DNA of 31,741 nucleotides from Pleionea sp041591085. GTDB taxonomy: Bacteria; Pseudomonadota; Gammaproteobacteria; Enterobacterales; Kangiellaceae. The first letter of the stretch is position 1. Each line of letters begins with the position of its first letter. Location: NCBI GenBank assembly GCA_041591085.1, contig JBFHSP010000014.1, positions 1 through 31,741 of the forward strand. The letters are read 5' to 3'. The notes under the pieces were generated by a model. That model was not told the DNA's origin, searched no databases, and was given only the letters and a program-made list of their open reading frames with translations. Positions 24,666 to 31,741 of the stretch are shown here, piece after piece. The position numbers were made by a program, and so were the translations under genes.

Positions 24666-27600
24666 ATGTCACCCCAAAACGTTAAGCACCAACCTGTGCT
24701 ATTAGAAAACGTTATAAAAATGATCAACAGTAAATTTGAAAAAAATGAAGCGCAAACGGTTGGCCGTTTTGCGCAGTTTTTTTATGGCAGTATTGCACCT
24801 GAAGATTTAAATAACAGAGCAGCAAATGATATTTATGCTTCAGTACTAAGCTTGTGGAACTTTTTACAACGCGATTCTGATGACTCTGTTTGCGTTCGAG
24901 TTTTTAATCCTGAGTTTGAAAGTCATGGTTGGCGCTCAAATCATACTGTGATTGAGTTAGTTCATCCTGATATGCCTTTTTTGGTCGATTCTGTTCGCAT
25001 GGAACTTCATCGCTTGGGGCTGAATATACATTTGCATATTCATCTTCCTCTAGGTATTGAGCGTAGTAACGGTTTAATATCTGGGGTTGAGTTAGCTCAA
25101 GAAAACGAAAAGAGCGCTTCTATCACGCCGATGTATTTGGAAATAGATAGACAAATAAATGCAAATGCCCTCAACAATATTCAAGAAAACCTAGAGCGTG
25201 TCCTGTCGGATGTAAGAATTTCGGTAAGAGACTGGAGTCCTATTAAGACAAAATTAAACGAAGTGATTGAGCGACTTGAACAGTCCGAACAGCAAGGTGA
25301 TGAACGCAACGCTAAAGAAACCATAGACTTTTTAAAGTGGATTTCAGGTAATCATTTTACTCTTTTATCTTACACCTCTTATGACCTAAAAGAACAAGGC
25401 GGCAAGTCCTATTTACTGCCAGTGAAGGGATCAAGTTTAGGCTTATCGACCATGCCTCTATGGGCTCCGAAAAAGTATTCTTTATCAGACTTACCAAAAG
25501 GCGCTCAAAGACTGATTTTAGATAACACTAATGCACTGGTTCTTACTAAGCTAAGTGCTATTTCAACTGTGCATAGACCAGCTCATATCGACTATATAGG
25601 GGTTAAGCGCTTCGATAAAGACGGTAATGTTTCTGGAGAAGATCGCTTTTTAGGTTTATATACGTCGGCTGCCTACAATATCAATCCAATGTCGATCCCG
25701 GTATTACGTAAGAAAATTCAAGAAGTGTTAGCAACATCAAAACTTCCAAAGGGAAGTCATGATGCCAAGGTTTTAAGAAACATTTTAGAAACTTATCCAA
25801 GGGATGAGTTGTTTCAAATAAAAACTTCAGAATTGCTTGCAACCGCCGTGGGCGTTATGCATATAAAAGAACGAGCATTGATTCGTTTCTTTGCTCGAAG
25901 AGATCCTTATGGACGTTTCTTCTCCTGCTTAATCTATGTTCCTAGAGAAATATACACAACAAAGCTACGACTAGGATTTACCAATATACTAAAAGAGACG
26001 TTTAAAGCCGGTGGAGAAATCAAATTTACTACGACTTTCTCTGAATCTATATTAGCTCGTTTACATTTTACTGTACCGGTTGAAAATGCAGAGAAAATTG
26101 AATTTGATCCAATGGCTGTTGAAAGAGAGCTAATTGAGTCTGCTCGTTCATGGGAAGATAACCTTTCTGAAGCTTTGCGCATGGAGTTTGGTGAAGCACA
26201 AGGCGGAGCATTAACTCACCAATACGCTGCTGGTTTCCCATCATCTTATAAAGAAGAAACGTTGCCTCAAACGGCTGTATTAGATGTATCGCACCTAGAG
26301 TCTTTATCGGAAGAAAAGCCTTTGAGCATGTTGCTCTACCGTGCTCAAGAGGATTCTCAAGGCATATTAAAGTTTAAATTATTCCATCGCGCTGAGCCAA
26401 CCGCGTTATCGGTTGTTTTACCAATGTTAGAAAACATGGGGCTCGAAGTTTTGGGTGAAAGTCCTTATAAAGTTGAATTGCAAAATCGCGCACTCAGATG
26501 GATTATGGATTTCAGCATGATGCATACCTCAGGCAACTCTCTAGTGCTCGAAGATGTTAAATCTAAGTTTCAAGATGCCTTTTTACAAATTTGGCATGGA
26601 AGAGCGGAAAATGATGGATTTAATCGACTCGTTTTAAGCGCCGGACTCGATTGGAGAGAAAGTTCAATTTTAAGAGCCTATGCGAAGTATTTATGGCAAT
26701 TAGGCTTTACCTTTAGCCAAAGCTATATTGAAGCAACGTTAGCAAAGTATCCTCTTATTGCTCAAAAACTAGTCTCTTATTTTGCTTCGAAATTTAATCC
26801 AAATGCATTACTCGATGATGCAGGATTAAAAGCATTGAAAAAAGAAATTATGCAAATGCTCGATTCAGTGAGCAATTTGGATGAAGATAAAATACTCAAT
26901 CGTTATTTAAAAGTTATTGATGCAACACTCAGAACCAACTTCTATCAAGTCGATGCCAATGGTTTAGAAAAAGAATACATTTCATTTAAATTAAATCCGA
27001 AAAAGATTCCTGAAGTGCCGCTTCCAATCCCAATGTATGAAATATTTGTTTACTCGCCCAGAGTTGAAGGTGTGCATTTACGCGGTGGTAAAGTGGCTCG
27101 AGGAGGACTGCGTTGGTCCGATCGTCGAGAAGACTTTAGAACAGAGGTACTCGGTTTAGTTAAAGCACAACAAGTCAAAAATACGGTGATTGTACCGGTA
27201 GGTTCAAAAGGCGGTTTTGTTTGCAAAAAACTACCGACAACTGGTGGCCGCGAAGCCTTTATGAAAGAAGGAATAGAGTGCTATAAGACTTTTATTCGCG
27301 GGCTACTTGATATTACTGATAACTATGAAGGTGATAAGGTTGTTACGCCGGCCAACGTAGTACGATACGACAATGTTGATCCTTACTTGGTAGTGGCGGC
27401 CGATAAAGGAACAGCTACTTTCTCTGATATTGCAAATAGTCTATCTATTGAGTACGGGTTTTGGCTTGCTGATGCATTTGCATCGGGCGGTAGTGTTGGA
27501 TATGACCACAAAAAAATGGGGATCACTGCACGTGGAGCTTGGGAGAGCGTTAAGCGACACTTTATGGAAATGGGTATCGATACTCAGAATGAAGATTTTA

Positions 27601-29582
27601 CTGTTGTGGGAATTGGTGACATGGCCGGTGATGTTTTCGGTAACGGCATGCTGTTGTCCAAGCACATTAAATTAATTGGTGCATTTAACCACCTCCATAT
27701 CTTTATTGATCCAAATCCTGATGCGGCTACCTCTTGGGAAGAAAGAAAGCGATTATTTGAACTTCCCGGTTCTTCTTGGGCTGATTATAACAAGGAGCTC
27801 ATTTCAAAAGGCGGTGGTATTTTTGAGCGTTCAGCGAAATCCATACCACTTTCTAATGAAATGAAAAAGTTACTTGGTGTGCGTAAGCCTAGTTTAGCTC
27901 CGATGGAACTTATTCATCATTTGCTTCAAGCGCAATTTGATTTGTTGTGGAATGGAGGAATAGGTACTTATGTTAAGGCGTCAACTGAGCATCACAGTGA
28001 AGTAGGCGATAGAGCAAACGATGGCTTACGAATCAATGGCAATCAATTGCGCTGTAAAGTCATTGGCGAAGGTGGAAATCTTGGTTTTACTCAGCAAGGT
28101 CGTGTCGAAGCCATGCGAAATGGCGTAAAAGGCAATACGGACTTTGTTGATAATGCTGGTGGAGTAAATTGCTCAGATCATGAAGTAAACATTAAAATTT
28201 TGCTAAACAAAATTGTTGAAGCGGGTGACATGACCGGAAAACAACGTGATAAGTTGTTTATGGAAATGACCGATGATGTCGCGCAAATGGTGCTCGATGA
28301 AAATTATCGTCAAGCACAGTCAATTTCCTGTACCGAAGCGCGCGCTCCTTACATGCTTAAAGAGCAACTACGATTTATACATGCATTAGAACGTGAAAAT
28401 AAATTGAATCGTGAACTTGAGTTTTTGCCTAGCGATGAAGAAATTTTAGAAAGAATGGCTCAAGGCGAGGGTTTAACTCGAGCAGAGTTAGCGGTGTTAT
28501 TGGCTTATGGAAAAATGCAACTTAAAGAAAGTTTGTTAAGTCCAGAAATTACCAAAGAGCCATATTTTGAGAACGAGTTAATTAATTACTTTCCTAAAGC
28601 ACTTCACAAAAAGTTTATAAATCAGATTAAAGAGCATCCACTTCGTTCTGAAATTATTTCAACTGTGCTTGCCAATGAAATGGCGGATTACTTAGGGAGT
28701 AACTTTGTTTACCGAATTATTGATGAAACCGGTGCAACGTTTGCTGATGTTGCCATTTGTTTTAGTTTGACCAAAGAAATTTTCTCAATGTCTGATTTGT
28801 GGCTCGATATTCAATCACTCGATCACAAAGTACCCGCATTGACTCAAGTTCATATGCTTTATCAAACTCAACGAATGGTAAGACGTTGTACTCGATGGTT
28901 CTTGCGCCACAGAAGTAAAAATATTGTCGTCGCCGATGGTATTGAGTACTTCAGATCTGGTGTTCAAGAACTGCAAAAACATGTTGCTAAATCTTTAGAG
29001 CAAGCCGAATCTAAGGAGCTGGAAGCTCAAGTTAAGAAAATGGTAGAGCAAGGCGTTCCTGGCGACTTGGCAGAAAAAATCACTTATTTAAGTACCATTT
29101 TCTCAGCACTTGATATTGTTGAAATGTCGAAGCTAACGAATATGCCAATAAAAATGGTGTCTAATGTTTATTTTAAACTGGGCGCTGAGTTGGAGCTTCA
29201 TTGGTTTTTAGATCAAATTGTGTTGCAACCGGTTGATAATCATTGGCAAGCATTCGCCAGAGCTTCTTTTAGGGAAGAGCTAGATTGGCAACAACGCAGT
29301 TTAACTCTAGCGGTGATTCAAATGACGTTTGCGCAAAAAACGGCAGAAGATAAAATAGAAGCATGGTTAGCAGATAACGCGCCATTGCTTGCCCGTTGGA
29401 GACAAATGGTAGCCGACTTTAGAAGCAGTAGTAGCCATGAATTTGCAAAGTTTTCAGTTGCATTACGAGAGCTTATGATTTTGGTTCAGAGCTGTATTCG
29501 AGCCGCAGCCATTGCTAATGAGGCTATCTTAAATGTAGAAACTGAACGACAACCTGCAAAAGCAAAGAAGTCCAAAAAATAA
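24666..29582 (+). CDS. NAD-specific glutamate dehydrogenase, large (180-kDa) class
   Basis: A 1638-aa cytoplasmic enzyme that deaminates glutamate to 2-oxoglutarate with NAD, feeding amino-acid carbon into the TCA cycle. Length fits the GDH_180 class (the Pseudomonas gdhB type). The N-terminal half (1 to about 720) contains the ACT-like regulatory domains. The catalytic region (about 790-1190) has RGGLRWSDRREDFRTEVLGL, KNTVIVPVGSKGGF with the catalytic lysines, VGIGDMAGDVFGNGML and KVIGEGGNLGFTQ. The C-terminal helical domain continues to a basic tail KAKKSKK. AAAGGA lies eight bases before the ATG. It is monocistronic, between two terminators. Allosteric control, for example by amino acids, is known in relatives. 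Confidence 0.97.
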   Translation: MSPQNVKHQPVLLENVIKMINSKFEKNEAQTVGRFAQFFYGSIAPEDLNNRAANDIYASVLSLWNFLQRDSDDSVCVRVFNPEFESHGWRSNHTVIELVHPDMPFLVDSVRMELHRLGLNIHLHIHLPLGIERSNGLISGVELAQENEKSASITPMYLEIDRQINANALNNIQENLERVLSDVRISVRDWSPIKTKLNEVIERLEQSEQQGDERNAKETIDFLKWISGNHFTLLSYTSYDLKEQGGKSYLLPVKGSSLGLSTMPLWAPKKYSLSDLPKGAQRLILDNTNALVLTKLSAISTVHRPAHIDYIGVKRFDKDGNVSGEDRFLGLYTSAAYNINPMSIPVLRKKIQEVLATSKLPKGSHDAKVLRNILETYPRDELFQIKTSELLATAVGVMHIKERALIRFFARRDPYGRFFSCLIYVPREIYTTKLRLGFTNILKETFKAGGEIKFTTTFSESILARLHFTVPVENAEKIEFDPMAVERELIESARSWEDNLSEALRMEFGEAQGGALTHQYAAGFPSSYKEETLPQTAVLDVSHLESLSEEKPLSMLLYRAQEDSQGILKFKLFHRAEPTALSVVLPMLENMGLEVLGESPYKVELQNRALRWIMDFSMMHTSGNSLVLEDVKSKFQDAFLQIWHGRAENDGFNRLVLSAGLDWRESSILRAYAKYLWQLGFTFSQSYIEATLAKYPLIAQKLVSYFASKFNPNALLDDAGLKALKKEIMQMLDSVSNLDEDKILNRYLKVIDATLRTNFYQVDANGLEKEYISFKLNPKKIPEVPLPIPMYEIFVYSPRVEGVHLRGGKVARGGLRWSDRREDFRTEVLGLVKAQQVKNTVIVPVGSKGGFVCKKLPTTGGREAFMKEGIECYKTFIRGLLDITDNYEGDKVVTPANVVRYDNVDPYLVVAADKGTATFSDIANSLSIEYGFWLADAFASGGSVGYDHKKMGITARGAWESVKRHFMEMGIDTQNEDFTVVGIGDMAGDVFGNGMLLSKHIKLIGAFNHLHIFIDPNPDAATSWEERKRLFELPGSSWADYNKELISKGGGIFERSAKSIPLSNEMKKLLGVRKPSLAPMELIHHLLQAQFDLLWNGGIGTYVKASTEHHSEVGDRANDGLRINGNQLRCKVIGEGGNLGFTQQGRVEAMRNGVKGNTDFVDNAGGVNCSDHEVNIKILLNKIVEAGDMTGKQRDKLFMEMTDDVAQMVLDENYRQAQSISCTEARAPYMLKEQLRFIHALERENKLNRELEFLPSDEEILERMAQGEGLTRAELAVLLAYGKMQLKESLLSPEITKEPYFENELINYFPKALHKKFINQIKEHPLRSEIISTVLANEMADYLGSNFVYRIIDETGATFADVAICFSLTKEIFSMSDLWLDIQSLDHKVPALTQVHMLYQTQRMVRRCTRWFLRHRSKNIVVADGIEYFRSGVQELQKHVAKSLEQAESKELEAQVKKMVEQGVPGDLAEKITYLSTIFSALDIVEMSKLTNMPIKMVSNVYFKLGAELELHWFLDQIVLQPVDNHWQAFARASFREELDWQQRSLTLAVIQMTFAQKTAEDKIEAWLADNAPLLARWRQMVADFRSSSSHEFAKFSVALRELMILVQSCIRAAAIANEAILNVETERQPAKAKKSKK

Positions 29583-29607
29583 GCTAACATTTTTTGGTTA
29601 TAAGATA

Positions 29608-29640
29608 AAAAAGCCCTTTCAAAGAAAGGGCTTTTTGCTT
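29608..29640 (+). terminator. Intrinsic terminator after glutamate dehydrogenase
   Basis: A 13-bp perfect stem, AAAAAGCCCTTTC with GAAAGGGCTTTTT, over an AAA loop (29608-29636). The inner part is GC-rich and the T-rich arm doubles as the U tract. It also reads well on the other strand. Confidence 0.9.
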
Positions 29641-29767
29641 TTAAATGAAAGTATTTGATGCTTTTAAGATGGTGTATTAAAAGTAACTCTTTATGTCAAA
29701 GGGAAGAACTTTCAAAAAAAATAAACTAGACTTGAGTTCAGATAAAAATATTGAAAATAAACCAATC

Positions 29768-31741
29768 ATGGATCTTTCTCATCAGCGTTGGTTAATGCTT
29801 TTTATTAGATTTTTTTTGCTCTTGCTGGTGGGCTTTAATGCTGCTGCGAAACCTATTTCATACCATCTGCCTTTCATTGATGAATCTATCAAAATTGATG
29901 GAAAATTGACAGAATCTGCCTGGTCGAAAGCTGCAAAAATAGAATTGAAATTTGAAAACTCGCCTGGGGATAACATTCCCGTTTCGGTAAAAACTTCAGT
30001 TTTATACTTCGAAGATGGTAATAATTTAAATGTTGCCTTTATTGCTTTCGAACAGGACCCAAAAAAGATAAGAGCCAATTATAATGACCGGGACGATTCA
30101 TGGGATGATGATATGGTCAGCATTATGATTGACACCTTTAACGATGAGCGCAGAGCTTATCAGTTTTTTATAAATCCGTTTGGCGTTCAAGCTGATAGCA
30201 TTATTAATGAAGTTAATGGAACCGAGGATTTAAGCTGGAACGGAATCTGGGAAAGTGCCGGTGAAATTAATCAGGAAGGATTTATTGTTGAGTTTTCAAT
30301 TCCATTAAGGATTTTGCGTTTTAATCAATCGCTTAACTCTCAAATTTGGGGCATTGAGTTTATAAGATTTCGACCTCGAGAAAATCGCTACCGCTACTCA
30401 ACGGTTGTTCGGCCAAGAGGAAGTCCGTGCGGCTTATGTCTTTTAGAAAAAATGGAAGGATTTAGTAAAATAGAGCTTTCTAATAACTTAGATGTTATTC
30501 CTACTTTAACCTTGTCTAATACCAAAAGCAGGGCTGATGTTACATTACCCAATTGGGATTCTTCTGGAACACGTAATGAAGTGGGAGCGGATGTTCGGTG
30601 GGGGATAAATCAAGATATGGTTTTAAATGCCACGCTTAATCCTGATTTTTCTCAAGTTGAAGTCGACTCTGCTCAGCTGGCCGTAAATACTAAGTTTTCA
30701 TTGTTCTTTCCCGAAAAAAGAACGTTTTTTTTAGACGGTGCTGACTTTTTTGAAACACCGAGTCGTTTTGTCCATACAAGAAACATCGCTGATCCCATTT
30801 ACGGTATAAAACTAACCGGTAAGTCGGGTGAGCATTCTTATGGTGTGATTGTTTCGCAAGATCGACAAACCAGCTTTCTTTTACCAAGTGCTCAAGGCTC
30901 ATCATTGTTTGAAATTGATGATGACAGCGATGTGCTAGTTGGTCGTTGGCGACAAGATATTGGAGAAAAAGATTCATTTGGTCTTCTACTGACCCATAGA
31001 AGCGCCAGTGACTATGCTAGTTCATTAGCCGGTTTTGATGGACGAATCTGGTTAGGAGAAAATGATTGGCTAGAATATCAGTGGACTTATTCTGAAAGCG
31101 AAACGCCTTATAATGCAGGTCAAATAACTAAAGAAAATGATGATGCAGTAAAAATAGATTACAACCATCAAGATCGAGATTGGAGATGGTTTGTCAACTA
31201 TAACGATAAAGGAAAAAATTTCAGGGCCGATTTGGGATTTATTGGGCAAGTGGACACTAAACGTTTTGCAATGGGTGGAGAGCGCATTTGGTATTTTGAT
31301 GATGATGGATTTTTGAACCAATTAACGCTTTACTCGGACTATGATAAAAAAGTTGATCAAAGCGGAAAAGACTTAGAAGAAGAATTTGAGTTTAACTTTA
31401 GAGTGATGGGCGCTTCTCAACTAGAAGCTTGGATTGGCGTAGGAAAAAGAAGCCGTTACGCTGAAAATAGTTTTACATTAGAGCGCAATCCTCCGGTTGT
31501 GGTTCCGCCAAGTTATGAGCCCGAGTATGATAGTTTTTTGCTCAGTGATTATTTTGACGAAACTTTTTATTTTACAGGGCTAAACTATCAATTGAGTTCC
31601 AAAATTTCTTTCAGACTGAGGCTTTCCTCTGGTGATCAAACCGATGTGCAAAACATTCAAGTGGGTGAAAGAACCGAATGGTCTTACGATATTGAATGGC
31701 GTCCTAACGCCCATTTAGAAACAAATTTAAGATTTGTTTAT
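29768..31741 (+). CDS. CBM9-like/DUF5916 family outer-membrane protein, 3' end cut by window edge
   Basis: The frame is open for 658 codons up to the last base. A signal peptide (LMLFIRFFLLLLVGFNAAA) is followed by a CBM9-like domain at about residues 40-215 (IDESIKIDGKLTESAWSKA, then DDSWDDDMVSIMIDTF). DUF5916 follows, with the hallmark NPDFSQVEVDSAQLAVNTKF and FFPEKRTFFLDGADFF at about 295-330. The rest is a long series of beta strands, expected to form a barrel. ATG at 29768 is preferred since it gives a normal signal peptide; an in-frame ATG at 29693 would add 25 residues and neither has a clear Shine-Dalgarno. Members are exported, and a carbohydrate ligand is suggested only by the CBM9 fold. 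The C-terminal part is outside the window. Confidence 0.85.
   Translation, partial: MDLSHQRWLMLFIRFFLLLLVGFNAAAKPISYHLPFIDESIKIDGKLTESAWSKAAKIELKFENSPGDNIPVSVKTSVLYFEDGNNLNVAFIAFEQDPKKIRANYNDRDDSWDDDMVSIMIDTFNDERRAYQFFINPFGVQADSIINEVNGTEDLSWNGIWESAGEINQEGFIVEFSIPLRILRFNQSLNSQIWGIEFIRFRPRENRYRYSTVVRPRGSPCGLCLLEKMEGFSKIELSNNLDVIPTLTLSNTKSRADVTLPNWDSSGTRNEVGADVRWGINQDMVLNATLNPDFSQVEVDSAQLAVNTKFSLFFPEKRTFFLDGADFFETPSRFVHTRNIADPIYGIKLTGKSGEHSYGVIVSQDRQTSFLLPSAQGSSLFEIDDDSDVLVGRWRQDIGEKDSFGLLLTHRSASDYASSLAGFDGRIWLGENDWLEYQWTYSESETPYNAGQITKENDDAVKIDYNHQDRDWRWFVNYNDKGKNFRADLGFIGQVDTKRFAMGGERIWYFDDDGFLNQLTLYSDYDKKVDQSGKDLEEEFEFNFRVMGASQLEAWIGVGKRSRYAENSFTLERNPPVVVPPSYEPEYDSFLLSDYFDETFYFTGLNYQLSSKISFRLRLSSGDQTDVQNIQVGERTEWSYDIEWRPNAHLETNLRFVY

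Noticed and set aside
29782..30078. Minus-strand open frames of 95-98 codons at the right end
   Set aside because: They are antisense to the clear DUF5916 reading frame, which explains the sequence fully.

Overview
The window is a continuous stretch of chromosome from an AT-rich gammaproteobacterium, most likely marine. The indicators are a fused aspartokinase/diaminopimelate decarboxylase, a 180-kDa-class NAD-glutamate dehydrogenase, a DUF1302-DUF1329-BNR-MMPL cluster, a GlyGly-CTERM-like surface protein and a choice-of-anchor-type protein. A Kangiellaceae-like or Alteromonadales/Oceanospirillales-like host fits, but the genus cannot be fixed from the sequence alone. I saw no rRNA, tRNA, insertion sequence, phage gene or CRISPR array.

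Region 1 (1-7630, all minus strand). A thiamine operon runs leftward out of the window: promoter, TPP riboswitch, a hairpin that covers the thiC ribosome binding site, thiC, then the start of thiO. To its right is a compact regulatory operon: a six-helix membrane protein, a 65-aa XRE repressor-like protein and a 16-residue hydrophobic peptide with a perfect Shine-Dalgarno, all downstream of a promoter whose -10 and -35 elements lie inside two related palindromes. Then come three single genes: an NAD-type short-chain dehydrogenase, a DPP III-like lipoprotein peptidase and a DUF523-DUF1722 iron-sulfur protein.

Region 2 (7681-14775). This holds a TerB-like protein, a secreted two-repeat choice-of-anchor protein, a chalcone isomerase-like/TonB-C fusion on the minus strand, the bifunctional lysine biosynthesis enzyme, and a second stand-alone chalcone isomerase-like protein. 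The two chalcone isomerase-like paralogues flank the lysine gene.

Region 3 (14842-17582). A cytosolic-carboxypeptidase-type M14 enzyme lies 20 bp ahead of a eukaryote-like (LYS9 type) saccharopine dehydrogenase, followed by a small DUF2835 protein.

Region 4 (17638-24536). A promoter with a FadR-like half site precedes a four-gene envelope cluster: DUF1302 outer-membrane protein, DUF1329 periplasmic (LolA/LolB-like) protein, BNR-repeat protein and MMPL/RND transporter. Gene order and family knowledge suggest one machine that moves a hydrophobic substrate across the envelope.

Region 5 (24666-31741). The large NAD-glutamate dehydrogenase has its own strong terminator. A CBM9-like/DUF5916 outer-membrane protein then runs off the right edge. 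Most transcription units are separated by clear intrinsic terminators.
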